The notes beneath the pieces are model-generated. The model was not told where the DNA came from. It did not search any database and saw only the letters and a list, made by a program, of their open reading frames with translations. The translations under genes and the position numbers were made by a program. A stretch of DNA of 64,000 bases from Serripes groenlandicus (taxonomy: Eukaryota > Mollusca > Bivalvia > Cardiida > Cardiidae). Where the stretch lies: the NCBI GenBank assembly GCA_031761405.1, contig JASEVX010000324.1, positions 62,001 to 126,000 of the forward strand, given 5' to 3'. Shown here piece by piece: positions 10,257-20,222 of the stretch; the stretch's first letter is position 1, and each line of letters opens with the position of its first letter.

Positions 10257-10694
10257 ATGCCACCAGTTGCCCGAAACAAAGCCTTGACAGCGAAACACAT
10301 GATTCTACGTCGCACACAGCATCATTTCCGACGAGCATGTGACCAGATCGTGATACTGAACAGGAAAATGGAATGTGTACTATACCGCTACCACAAGGCC
10401 AGGGACCAAGGAGCACGCTGCTTCCGCTATAAACTCCGACTTCGATTGGCTATTGTAGAGGGGGTCAGGAACATGTTCTACGAGTACGCAAACCAAAAAG
10501 CCCATAATATCGTGAATTTAAGAAGGGATTTATTCGGGGAAATTGTTGAAATTGTTGCCGATGAAGAGCGTGATGACGTCATAGACATGGCAGCAGACGA
10601 TTCCGTATTTGAAGAGAACGATGAGTCAGAAAGCGACTCATCATGTGATGGTGACGTCACTAGTGAAAGTGAACCCGAAGAAGATGCTGAATAA
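10257..10694 (+). CDS. Unrecognised 145-residue protein with basic body and acidic tail (right arm copy)
   Basis: This is the inverted partner of the ORF at 7392-7844, opening with the same MPPVARNKALTAK start. Over the first 110 residues I count seven differences (positions 14, 66, 76, 80, 84, 100, 101). The acidic tail diverges more and is five residues shorter. In roughly the first 90 codons there are about five amino-acid-changing and two silent differences, which gives no sign of purifying selection between the two copies. The region is open throughout. It points outward, and its stop lies about 40 bp before the 41-bp array. Function is unknown. It might be a foldback-element accessory protein or a captured gene. 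Confidence 0.6.
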   Translation: MPPVARNKALTAKHMILRRTQHHFRRACDQIVILNRKMECVLYRYHKARDQGARCFRYKLRLRLAIVEGVRNMFYEYANQKAHNIVNLRRDLFGEIVEIVADEERDDVIDMAADDSVFEENDESESDSSCDGDVTSESEPEEDAE

Positions 10695-10734
10695 GACCGC
10701 TTGTTATAGTGCTTTTATGCTAATAGAGGGAACT

Positions 10735-11515
10735 ATCAATAACCTGAGATCGAAAGGCATACACTATAGAAGACTCTCGATAAATCGAACTCGAAAGGGA
10801 CACAATATAGGGAATTGTCGATAGCTCGATTTCGAAAAGGACACAATATAGAGGACTGTCGATAACTTGAACTCTAAAAAGACACAATATAGGGAACTAT
10901 CGAAAACTCGAATTCGAAAGAGACACACAATAGAGAAATGTCAATAACATGAAATTGAAAGGGACACAATATAAACTTTAAAGGACTGCTGATAACATGT
11001 ACTTGAAAGGGACACTATATAGGGAACTGTGGATAACCTGACTTCGATAGGGACACAATAAAGGTAACTGTTGATAACTTGAATTTGAAAAGGACACACT
11101 ATATGTAATATTCGATAGCTCGATTTGGAAATGAAAACAGTATAGAGGACTGTTGATGACTTGAACTCTAAAAAGACACAATATAGGGACCTTTCGAAAC
11201 TCGAATTCGAAAGGGACACAATATAGAGGAATTTCAATAACTTGAAATCGAAAGGGACACACTATAGAGGACTACCAATAACATGAATTCGAATGGGACA
11301 CACTATAGATGACTACCGATAACGTGAATTCGAAAGGGACACACTATAGAGGAATGTCAATAACTTGAAATCGAAAGGGACACAATATAGAGGACTACCG
11401 ATAACATGAATTCGAAAGGGACACAGTACAGGGAATTGTCAATAAATCGAACTCGGAAGGCACACAATATAGGGAACTTTTAATAAGTCGAACTCGAAAG
11501 GAACTCATACATTAT
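10735..11515 (+). repeat. Right 41-bp tandem array of the inverted repeat
   Basis: About 19 units of 41 bp read GGGACACAATATAGGGAA, CTGTCGATAACTCGAA and variants, with spacing of 41 measured at 10808, 10849, 10890 and 10931. The left array has only about five or six units, so copy number has changed independently on the two sides. Confidence 0.85.
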
Positions 11516-11683
11516 CTCTAGTTTTCGACGTGTTAGAGAGATTGCTGGATTTATACTTCATTCATTTATCTTTTGTCAGCTTAGTTAATAATTTAAATAT
11601 AACTGGTTATTGTGAAAAGCGAGCCAGAGATGTAATCCAATCACGGAAACAGCACAGCGGCAGTTCTGATAGCCCATTTTATC

Positions 11684-11796
11684 AGAATGTTTTCAAAAGT
11701 AGTCTGCTGTAAATACATCTGCGTGTCGGAAAAGGTTTAACAACATCATCAAATGTCGTATGCTATAAATACATCTGCACGTGGGAAAGGGTTTTA
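11684..11796 (+). mobile_element. Two 3' ends of the TTAA MITE family
   Basis: TTTTCAAAAGTAGTCTGCTG to GGAAAAGGTTTAA (ending at 11741), then a second AAATGTCGTATGCT to GTGGGAAAGGGTTTTA (ending at 11796), match the right end of the MITE at 5801-6030. Both are truncated. Confidence 0.6.
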
Positions 11797-11908
11797 CAGC
11801 ATTATCGTACTATATACACGAGACGATGAACAGTATGTCGCAAACAATTAAGAAGATTAAAACCACCTTATAACCATTTCCGATATACTGTCTGATTTCT
11901 GTACAGAA

Positions 11909-12135
11909 ATTGTTCATGATGAGATCTTTTCCTTTTACACAATGTTTTCAACTTTATTCAGTATCTATACGTGTATTTAATTTACTAGACATTTTAAACA
12001 TGTTTTCATATACATGTACGTATGTTTTCTAAGTCGTTGCTGCAGAATTGTTCTAGTTAAACCAACTTAAGTGTTATCATTACAGTTGCCCTATTTAACC
12101 CTATTCCACATATAGACGCTTTCTGAGGGCGAGGC
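11909..12135 (+). mobile_element. Degenerate TTAA MITE fragments
   Basis: 11909-12050 resembles the centre and right half (TTTTACACAATGTTTTCAAC, AAGTCGTTGCTGCAGA). A left end follows from TTAACCCTATTCCAC at 12095. The rest of 11797-12700 shows nothing recognisable. Confidence 0.5.
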
Positions 12136-12774
12136 ATGCCAAGTGTGTTTAAGATTGCAGGCACATAAGATCATTGGCCGTACCTACAGCTTCGACAACT
12201 AATAACTCCTTTGCTGATACAGACTTAACAAGACGACTTTGCGTAAACCGACATTTCTCATGTTTATACATATCTTTCTCCTTTTGCCACAACGGTTGCT
12301 AATGTTTTCTCTAATTCGAATGGGAGCCATAAATAACTCAGAGTTTATCTCCGTTTTATATAAAATTTATTTAAGTAGTATCAGCTTTGTTTGTCATTTA
12401 TACTTTAGTATGTAATTAAACCAATGATAAAATCATATACATAAACCAGTTCGGATTACTCGTCTAATGCAGACAGCTTAATTTAGTCTTATATCTACCC
12501 AATTAGATTGCGCACCGAAGCACTTTGGTTTGATACTGTTATTTGTCTCTGTGGATGTTTCAAATTAAGACAAATAATGTTCAAGACATACTTGTCGCTA
12601 TTATAACTAACTGCAAATAATAGCGTTTGTATCCGCTAACATATATTGAAATCTTTATTGCAGATAAGTTCGCATCTGTGATGTCAATGGTTCATATGTA
12701 CGATGACAACATCTGACTGTCTGGAAGATCTGTAAGAAAAAACTTTTCTGATAAATGTGATAGAATACAAAAAC

Positions 12775-13038
12775 ATATATCATAAATGACGTCGCCGGGA
12801 GTGTAATAAAGCCATTGAATAAATTGCTTATTCAACTAGAGTAATAACAATGCTATGTAACGTCATAATGAAAAGCATTGAAAATGACCGCGCTTTATAG
12901 CGACGTTATATATATTTTGCGCTAATAATCGTCGAATTGGAATTTATGATATAAATATAATCTAACATTCAAGGCTCGTTTTTATCAATTTTAGAAAACT
13001 CGTTTAATAAAATGTCGTATTGAATGACCACTCATGTA
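12775..13038. repeat. Palindromic repeat family 2, copy 1
   Basis: This shares long blocks with 19475-19803, including TAATGAAAAGCATTGAAAAT, TATATATTTTGCGCTAATAA and GTATTGAATGACCACTCATG. It is probably a non-autonomous DNA element. No target duplication was identified. Confidence 0.6.
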
Positions 13039-13066
13039 ATATCCTCTATATCTCTGTCTGTGGAGT

Positions 13067-13100
13067 CAGAGAGAGAGTGAAAGAGAGAGAGAGAGAGAGA
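13067..13100. repeat. (GA)n microsatellite
   Basis: A purine run of GAGAGA repeats with two interruptions. Confidence 0.9.
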
Positions 13101-13925
13101 ACACCATCTCGACTTCATATAGATGTATTGGTGGTTGCAGATCGTACATAATGTCAATGAAAGTGGAATATTTGTGGAATATTTTGTTAAAAATGAAATG
13201 ACTGTTGCCAGCTAATACCCATGTTGGTCACCTCGTACCGCCAATATTTCCTGTCTAAAAAATCAGAATGCGGTAACTTGTTGACATATGAAGCCGAAAA
13301 TTGATTTGATTCGACATCACTAACCCAAAAGACAAAACTCGAAAGAAATTTTATTTTATGTTAAAATATATGAATTACATGATTAATAATTAAAATGTAT
13401 TTCTACGCTTTCAACATACTTGATCGCGCGTAAAGTTCATTGGTAATTTCTAAATATTGTAAATCGAATGGAGTAAAGGCAACTTTTCGATTCCGACTCA
13501 AAAACAAATTCAGATAATCGAGTCCCAATGATAACATATATACTCAAACATTCCAATTATTTAAATGATAATAAAATAAAAAGTTGACAACATATAACAT
13601 ATACGGTAAATGTGCAAGTGAGCCTAGGCGTCAGAATTTCCAAAAATCCTTTCGAATAAAATGTATTTTCAGCGGTAACGTTAATCAGGAATCTAAGTAC
13701 TAGAGTATTTCATTTTAGATTCCTGCTTAAATACATCAAATTCTCATCCAAAGTTAACCTGAACAACCCCAGCAGACGGAATAAGATAGTCAAGTCCCAG
13801 TTATAAAACAAATGATTTAAATGACATTTGTTTTTTATCAAGATAAAAAGCTTCAATACTAAATAATTCGCTAACTCGTGTATCGGTTTATAATTATATT
13901 ATAAATAAATTCCTCCGAATAGAAG
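13101..13925. other. Unassigned AT-rich DNA
   Basis: No ORF of note, no recognised repeat and no RNA gene were seen in these roughly 800 bases. Confidence 0.5.
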
Positions 13926-14013
13926 TGGCCGCGTAACGTAGCGGTTAGCATGTTCTGCCGTGAAGAGGGAGACTAGAGTTCGATTCCCGCTTTGGGCAGA
14001 TAATTTTTTTTTT
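13926..14013 (+). pseudogene. tRNA-like sequence with Pol III boxes and terminator
   Basis: It has an A-box-like TAACGTAGCGGTTAGCA, a putative anticodon loop GTGAAGA (GAA in anticodon position, as for Phe), a B-box-like GAGTTCGATTCCC, and a T10 run at 14004-14013 that could stop RNA polymerase III. The acceptor stem does not pair well, so it is more likely a tRNA pseudogene or SINE head than a working tRNA. Confidence 0.45.
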
Positions 14014-14169
14014 ATAAGAAAAATATAATAGTTTTTGTCTTATAAATTGCCAATATCAGTGGTGCAATTGTTATTTAACACCGCTGCAATAAACTCTTTC
14101 AAAATGTTGGGATTTAAAATGAATTCAAAAGCAATGCATTTAAAACTATTCACCTATATAGGGATAATA

Positions 14170-14292
14170 CACATTTTCGAGGGCGTGAACATCTGTGGAC
14201 GCCCGCAAAATCTGTTTATGCCCGAGTGCGAAGCACGAGGGCATAAACACATTTTAAGTGCGTCCGCAGATGTTCACGCCCGAGAAAATGTG
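14170..14292. repeat. Nested hairpin
   Basis: The outer arms (14170-14201 and 14261-14292) pair over about 32 bases, with CACATTTTCGAGGGCG opposed by CGCCCGAGAAAATGTG. Inside, TGTTTATGCCC (14213) pairs with GGGCATAAACA, with a GAGTGCGAAGCAC centre that is itself symmetric. Two stacked stems are possible. Confidence 0.8.
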
Positions 14293-14301
14293 TATATTCG
14301 C

Positions 14302-14819
14302 TATTATTGCATAAAATAAGAGCAAACATCCAACATACAGTCCGCTGTAACGTTCAGTTGTACGATAACCGCCGATGAACATGACCCGATAACGCGTGTG
14401 ACGTCATAAACACATGTGACGTCATAAAGTAAACAAGTAATGTTTTACATATCCACGAACCGGGCCTACATCAAGGTTGCCATCGCTGACTCGACACGGG
14501 TCGAATTAAATAAATGGTTTTGGATTATTTTATGCTCTTTAACTGTGAGTCTATTGCATGTTACCGATTATCGAGTTAAAGAAGCTGATGTTATTGTTAA
14601 CCCAACAATTGCTCCTATTCTAGGGGAGATGGAGCGTCCATGTTTTGTTTACTAACGGTGCCCGGGTAATGCATATGTAAAACATCTAACCGGTCTGAAA
14701 CGGCACGTACGCGCGAGAATCGCTTTGTTTATACACGTTTTCTCGCCGTTTACGCCCGGTTTTTGCAATGTTTCTGTATCCCTTAAGCGGGCGTAAAACA
14801 TAGATTTTATGCAATAATG
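14302..14819. mobile_element. Possible non-autonomous element with short inverted ends and a 71-codon ORF
   Basis: TATTATTGCATAAAATA at 14302 is inverted as ATTTTATGCAATAATG at 14804-14819. The interior is less AT-rich than its surroundings and contains CpG-bearing GTGACGTCATAAA repeats (about 14398 and 14418). It has a plus-strand ORF at 14440-14655 of unknown meaning, whose N-terminus and hydrophobic stretch (FWIILCSLTVSLLHV) resemble nothing I recognise. The ORF may be chance. Confidence 0.35.
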
Positions 14820-14876
14820 CGTTGTGAAACACAAATAAATGATTAAATCATGTGTATGATGTTTCAGTAGATGAAT

Positions 14877-15005
14877 GGTCTCAGCTTGGCAGATTGAAAT
14901 GCGCATGCGCGCCGAAGAATTTTACGGCAATCGACGGAAATTTCGGATTGTTGCGCCATCTTGCTTTCAATACCACCGGTCCATGAAGGCGTACATTGGG
15001 TTGCT
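14877..15005. repeat. Dispersed repeat pair, copy 1
   Basis: This aligns with 16861-17005 through ATGCGCATGCGCG, GAATTTTACGGCAATC, GCGCCATCTTG and CGTACATTGGGTTGCTT. It is a same-orientation copy of an unnamed element. Confidence 0.75.
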
Positions 15006-15690
15006 TCATTGTATTGCAGTAATCATTAATTATGCGACGGGTTAATGTTTTCTAAGGCTCGGTATCACAATTGACTGGATTGAGGAACAAACGTGTCCAC
15101 CGTTTACGTAAAACAGACCAATGAACTAACGGCGACGTAAGATCAAATTATTATCTCTTATTCTTAAGCGGTTAGATTTTGAATTTTCTAGCAAAAAGAT
15201 TGAATCTTCTGCGTCATTGGCTTTGTGGAGATTTTGTTCAACTGAATATTCATTTTTGGGATCCGGTTAAGGCTCCTTGTTTGAAACAACTAACATTTTG
15301 AATTCAGCTGAACCTGAAGAAGTGACCATATACTTCGGATATGAATCGTTTCGGACTGCGACTCCTATTCATGATTATCGTTTTCTTAATAATCAAGTAT
15401 GACTATGAACAAGTATTGGTTACACTGGGTGATCCGTTTAAGTGTTAAATAGATTTAAATCTTGCATTAAAATTTCACCAATTAAATTATTGTATGAAAA
15501 AAAAAAAATTCCCATTTTGGTGTTCTCTTATCATTCCTCTTTAGACTACTGTAGCAATGTTGTATACTACGTTCAGTATCGGGATAAATAATATCTGAAG
15601 TACTGTTAAATTACCCAGGCAACTCGGTGATAAAGCTAAAATACTGATAACATTTGTGTAAAACACCATCAAACAAACATATTCTTTATT
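15006..15690. other. Unassigned sequence with one hairpin motif
   Basis: Nothing codes here. At 15311-15355, GAACCTGAAGAAG is followed by an imperfect CATATACTTCGGATATG stem and a TTTCGG element. Similar CTGAAGA-stem-CGAAA stretches occur in many animal repeats. The origin of this one is not determined. Confidence 0.35.
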
Positions 15691-15724
15691 GAATCATTTG
15701 TCACAAGGAGAGAAAACATCCAGC

Positions 15725-15800
15725 CAGCCAGGGGCTCGAACCCGATACCTCTCGCTTTCAGGGCAAGCACTTTACAGACTGAGCTAACCCGGCCGCTTAT
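15725..15800 (-). pseudogene. tRNA-like sequence
   Basis: The minus strand reads GCCGGGTTAGCTCAGTC (A-box), an anticodon arm of CTTGC and GCGAG, and GGGTTCGAGCCCC (B-box). Acceptor pairing is partial and the residue before the putative anticodon is C rather than T. A worse copy lies at about 16008-16075 within a repeated CATCCAGCCAGCCAGGGGCTC context. It is probably a SINE head or tRNA pseudogene. Confidence 0.45.
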
Positions 15801-16149
15801 ATGTGATCTCTCCAACTGTTTAAAAGTTCAGACCGCGACATACACCCCTGCTTTTAAAACTGGAAATTCGTCCTTGAAATTTGGAAAACCAGTGCCAAGG
15901 ATGTCATTAATTGCACTGTAAATACGTGTAATCGCTGTAAGACTAAGACTGACCAAGCAATGCTGTCACGGTCCTTATTGGGCGCAAATGTCACAAGGGG
16001 GAGAAAAACATGCAGCCAGTCCAGGGCTCAAACCATGACCTCTAGCTTTCAGGGCAAGTACTCGACTCTCTCCAACTCTGTAAAGGTTCAACCTGACACA
16101 TTCAAATGATTAATTCATATTTAACGCTGCTTTCAACAATTTTACAGTT

Positions 16150-16631
16150 ATTTTTTTTAACCTGTACCGCAAAAAAATGAACAAATCTCTTTAAATGAAA
16201 GTACAATAATGGAATAATGGTGAAAGCATGTTGACAAAAGGAGATATTGCTTGTTTTGCATTATAATTGTAAAAATCATGAAAAAATACTTGGCCGTAAA
16301 CTCTTGATTTATTGTTTATATAGGATAATGTTTATGCAGCTTTCTTCCTTATTTCAGTCACTAAAAAACCAGTATTGCTGATAAGCTTTTCATCAGCCCG
16401 TCCTGAAAGCAAACTACTACGCAATCGAAGCGGTCACATTTTCGGTTACTTTGCAATGTGTTAAGGAAGATCTCATTAATTGAAAGTATGATTGTTGATA
16501 AAGTTGGGAACATTGCGAAAAAAAGAAAGAAATGCTCATAATGGAAATTTCTTCTATTGACACAATGTTTTCAAAAAACTTCTGCTGCAGATGCATCATA
16601 ACATGTCTACACGTATGTTGGAAAGGGTTAA
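16150..16631 (+). mobile_element. Decayed TTAA MITE pieces
   Basis: GTTGACAAAAGGAGATATTGC near 16230 matches the MITE centre. 16490-16631 carries ATTTCTTCTATTGACACAAT, CTGCTGCAG and a right end TTGGAAAGGG followed by TTAA (16628-16631). The left end is not found. Confidence 0.5.
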
Positions 16632-16739
16632 GGGTCATCTCTCATTTACTAGAGGTTGCAGGCTTGTTGAAAATCTAAGGAATGAACCATAGCCTATAAG
16701 GCTATAAAATACCTATATTGAAATGAATTGCTTCCTGTA

Positions 16740-16812
16740 CAGTCTTCGTGGTTTAGTGGTTAAAGTTTAAGCATTTGGAGAGGGAGATTAGGTTTCGAAT
16801 GTTGGGTCAAAC
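16740..16812 (+). pseudogene. tRNA-like remnant
   Basis: TCTTCGTGGTTTAGTGGTTA with GAGAGGGAGATTAGGTTTCG and TGTTGGGTCA follows the layout of the sequence at 13926 but with a damaged B-box. It is not a functional tRNA. Confidence 0.35.
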
Positions 16813-16860
16813 TTAATACTTTAAAAAAGGTAGTCAGTGCTGCTCTGTGCACTAGACTGT

Positions 16861-17005
16861 TGGTCTCTCTAGCTGGCAGAATGCAATGCGCATGCGCGTC
16901 GATGAATTTTACGGCAATCTACTGAAATTTGGTAAAATTTTGGATAGAGGCGCCATCTTGGTTTCAACACCACCGGTACATGAACACGTACATTGGGTTG
17001 CTTTG
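16861..17005. repeat. Dispersed repeat pair, copy 2
   Basis: This is the same element as 14877-15005, with a small insertion after GAAATTTGG. Confidence 0.75.
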
Positions 17006-17138
17006 GGTAAGCTGCCAGTACTACTGGTCCATTTATCCCGACACCAGCCAGTTAGTAGCTAAGTTATAATGATAACCCTGCAACCCTGATTGCCAAGCCC
17101 TTCCCACAAACAACAAATTCACAGCAAACGAGTTTGAA

Positions 17139-17322
17139 ACTGTACTGCAAAAATACGGAAAAATCTCTTTAAATAAAAGTACAATAATTGAATAGTGGTG
17201 AAAACATGGTGACAAAAGGAGAAATTGCTTGTTTTGAACAATTTCTTCTTTTGTTGCCATGTTTTTAAAAAGCTGTCTGCTGCAGAGGCGTCAGAAAACA
17301 CCTATATGAGGAAAAGGGTTAA
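17139..17322 (+). mobile_element. TTAA MITE, left end degraded
   Basis: The central hairpin is GGTGACAAAAGGAGAAATTG against CAATTTCTTCTTTTGTTGCC. The right part has CTGTCTGCTGCAGAGGCGTC and ends CCTATATGAGGAAAAGGG plus TTAA at 17319-17322. Its left half matches the fragment at 16150-16270. Confidence 0.7.
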
Positions 17323-17579
17323 GACTAGCATATGACCTTGCCAGTGTGCGATCTTCTGCACTCGAGGCGGACACTCTTTCACTACACCACAGAATGTTTA
17401 ACAAGGAATAAATAAATAATGCATGTATAATATTAGTTCTATTGACTGGACTGTTTCGAAATTTCACCATTTCATGTATCACATTACTAGGTCATCCTAG
17501 ATTATGCTGTACTTCTGACTCTTGCTCTCTTGAAGATGTTATTTGACTCATCTGTAGCAAATCCCTTGTATGAGTTTTT
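17323..17579. other. Unassigned sequence
   Basis: No recognisable feature. Confidence 0.4.
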
Positions 17580-18462
17580 AGCTCATCTGAGCACGAAGTG
17601 CTCAAGGTGAGTTGTTGTGATCGCCTTTTTGAGGTGATGTCTGTCGTGTGTCAACATCTTCTCCTCAGTAACCAGTGGGTCAATTAAGATAAAACTTGAC
17701 AGAAAGCATCCTCTTTGTGACCTCACCAGAATTCCTTCAAATATTTGGGATCCATGCAGAATTCTGGTTTCCAAGGCAACGAAACAAAAAATACTTCAAA
17801 TTTTTTTTTTTCCAAAACTGGTTCGCAGATTTTCAAATAATTTTCAGGAATTGTTCCTTGGATGACCCTGTATCATATTCCTTCAAGCCATGTTGAATGG
17901 TTGAAAATCATAGCTGCCAGGTGACCGGGGCTATTTTGCCTAATATGGCTAAAGTGAAAACTTAGAAATTCTTCTCCTCCGAAAGTGTCCGGCTGATTTT
18001 CAAATAATTCAGTAGAATTGTTCCTTAAGTGACCTACTATCAGATTCCTTCAAGCCATGTTGATTGTTTAAAAAAAATATCTGCCAGGGGGCGGGGCTAT
18101 TTTCCCTTATATGGCTATAGTGAAAACTTAAAAAATCAACTCAGAAAGTGTTGGGCTGATTTTCAAATAATTTTGTAGAAATGATCCTTAAGTGACCCGC
18201 TATTAGATTCCTTCAAACCATGATGATTTATTGAAAAACATGGCCGCCACAGGGCGGTGTTATTTTGCAATATATGGCTATAGTGGAAGTTCAAAAAATC
18301 TTCTCGTCCGAAAGTGTGAGGCCGATTTTCGAATAATTTTGTTGAAATGTTCCTTTAAGCCATGCTGCTTGGTTGAAAACTGTGGGCGGCGGGGCTTATA
18401 TGGTTAAAGGAAAAAAATATATAACCAGGTGAGCGATCCAGGGCCATCATGGCCCTCTTGTT
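17580..18462 (+). mobile_element. Helentron/HINE-like element A
   Basis: The 5' end is AGCTCATCTGAGCACGAAGT, followed by GCTCAAGGTGAG, which can fold into a hairpin. The leader contains CAACATCTTCTCCTCAGTAA. Then come about three core units of about 155-170 bp (TTCTCCTCCGAAAGTGTC, TTTTCAAATAATTTTGTAGA, CCATGTTGATTG, GGGGCGGGGCTATTTT). The 3' end is CAGGTGAGCGAT, then the hairpin AGGGCCATCATGGCCCT and CTTGTT. GGTGAG at the 3' side mirrors CTCA(C/T)C at the 5' side. No coding capacity. Confidence 0.75.
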
Positions 18463-18517
18463 CTCCTTTTGCCCTATTGTTTTCAAATCTCATCAATTAT
18501 TATACTTTTATTTGTAG

Positions 18518-18611
18518 AGATTCTTCATTTTTGGCTAGATTATTTGGAAGGTTTCTGGCTTTCTGCTGCCGATTTCGTGAATTTTGGAAGGATGAAAGAA
18601 ATCAGTTAACA
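18518..18611 (+). CDS. Candidate internal exon of an unrecognised gene
   Basis: A 94-base open block is preceded by a pyrimidine-rich acceptor (CTTTTATTTGTAG) and followed at once by a consensus donor GTAAGT. It reads DSSFLARLFGRFLAFCC and then RFREFWKDERNQLT, with normal amino-acid use. It enters needing two bases from an upstream exon and ends on a codon boundary. Its phase does not join directly to the candidate exon at 26176, so at least one intervening exon would be needed if they belong together. The protein family is not recognised. A chance open stretch is possible. Confidence 0.45.
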
Positions 18612-18734
18612 GTAAGTTTACTTGTTAATTTTATGTGCATAGGTTTGTTTTGTTGGAGTTTACATGGTTTCAATATTTTTTTAGTTATATCATGACAAAA
18701 GTTTCACTTATTCATGATCCCTGTATAAATTAAC

Positions 18735-18888
18735 CAGTACTAGTACTCACTACTAGGCTATGCATTGTGCCTTCCCTAAGGGAACTCCACCATGACCACA
18801 GTGCCACAACTGGGGATTGAACCTGGGAGGCCATGTTCTAAATCCTGGATGATTACCAGTTACCACTAGGCCATGGCTGCGATGCCAG
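18735..18888 (-). mobile_element. SINE family 2, 5' portion
   Basis: The minus strand has a tRNA-like head (GGCCTAGTGGTAAC, then GGTTCAATCCCCAG) followed by GTGGTCATGGTGGAGTTCCC and an AGGGAAGGCACAATGCATAG body. The same body is found at 36345, 38521 and 61790. The 3' tail is missing. Confidence 0.6.
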
Positions 18889-19474
18889 ATTCCTAATCCT
18901 ATGAGAATAGGTAGAAGCTAGATGTTAGAATTCAATTGGTAAACATGTTTCTCTCGTCGCCATAACATCTCTCATTTAAAATGGTGAGTGTCGTTACAAG
19001 TTCCTTTTTATAGACAAAATAAGCAGTCTACAGTATCATATCCAAACAATAAATTGGTATAAACAAGTAAGACTTGAAAAAAGGGATCATTTATTTTATG
19101 AAATAGCTGGGGAATCTTTGGTGAGGTAATTTATTCTGATTGTTATTTTACTGAATAGCTTTTTTTATTACTGAGAAGCAATTTATTCTATTTGACAAGT
19201 GATTATTTTCTCCTTGTTGTCTAGCTCAGGACTGTCTTTTGCAAAATGTTAGGTAACATACATTTTAGTAAGGCCGGTAAAAAAGCTTGACCTTTTTCTG
19301 TGATATCTCTATATCGCGTAACATTAACAGTTTAACTCACTGTCTCACATAATATATATTGTTTTATTCAAACAGGACAGGTTATTGATCAACAACATTC
19401 AGCCCAAATTTAATTTTAAATTTACTTACGATGATATCAAGGCAGATTGATTGTTAATTGTAATATCTTGTTTT
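18889..19474. other. Unassigned AT-rich DNA
   Basis: No ORF or recognised repeat was seen. Confidence 0.4.
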
Positions 19475-19803
19475 ATATCATAAATGACATCGCCAGCATG
19501 AAATAACGTCAATTTATATTTTTCGGTATATAACTAGTGTAATAACAACGCTACGTAACGTCATAATGAAAAGCATTGAAAATGACCACACTATATAAAT
19601 ATAACGACGTTATATATATTTTGCGCTAATAATCCTCGAATTGGAATTTATGATATCAATAGAATATAACGTTTGTGGTCATTCAATACAAAATTTTATA
19701 AAACTCGTTTTCTAAAATTATTAAAAATTATTTATCAATTTTAAAAAACCCGTTTAATAAAATTTCGTATTGAATGACCACTCATGTAATATCCTCTATT
19801 TAT
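19475..19803. repeat. Palindromic repeat family 2, copy 2
   Basis: This is the copy of 12775-13038 with an extra internal palindrome. GTGGTCATTCAATAC (about 19676) is inverted as GTATTGAATGACCAC (about 19770), and the bases between are largely self-complementary, giving a stem of up to about 50 bp. Confidence 0.7.
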
Positions 19804-20106
19804 TAAATTTTATAATGCATTCAGTCTATTAGTGTAATTGGCTCTTATTTTCCAGACTTAATTAATGATCGGTCCCATTACATCTGGTTCACAGTATTAA
19901 TTTCAATAGTCTAAACACTTCAGGTTGTTGTTTGTGATGGGTGCATGCTGGTGACCTCCTCATGAAAAAAAAGGTAATAATGTTGTTTGAAACATGTTTG
20001 TGAATTATTTCACAAGATAGATGTATGAGTGAAAGGTTACATACAGTTTTTAACACAAAACTATACTGGTAAAAGTCCTGTAGGATTTATGGGTAGGTCT
20101 TCCTTT

Positions 20107-20222
20107 CCCACTTATAAAATATCTGCAGTAGATGAATTTAAAAATGTGTATGGAAAGATATAGAAAATATAACTATTTAACAGTGATGGAACAAAAATTG
20201 TAGCAAAAGGAGAAATTCCTTT
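20107..20222 (+). mobile_element. TTAA MITE fragment
   Basis: Only the left and central portions remain (TCCCACTTATAAAATATCTG, TTGTAGCAAAAGGAGAAATT). It is cut by the Helentron-like element starting at 20223. Confidence 0.45.

Larger units (their letters stand above)
7150..11515. mobile_element. Large inverted repeat, foldback-transposon-like, with twin ORFs
   Basis: The left arm (about 7150-8770) and right arm (about 9180-11515) are reverse complements around an AT-rich spacer. Shared landmarks include CCCCGGGGTGAGAG near 8505 and 9430, the TTGACTAGACCAGATGA segment near 8200 and 9718, and the two ORFs. Similarity is about 97-98% over much of the ORFs and lower in the inner flanks, with indels. 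Both outer ends pass into the 41-bp array. Drosophila foldback (FB) and Galileo elements also have long terminal inverted repeats with internal tandem repeats, hence the suggestion. No transposase and no clear target duplication were found. Confidence 0.7.
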
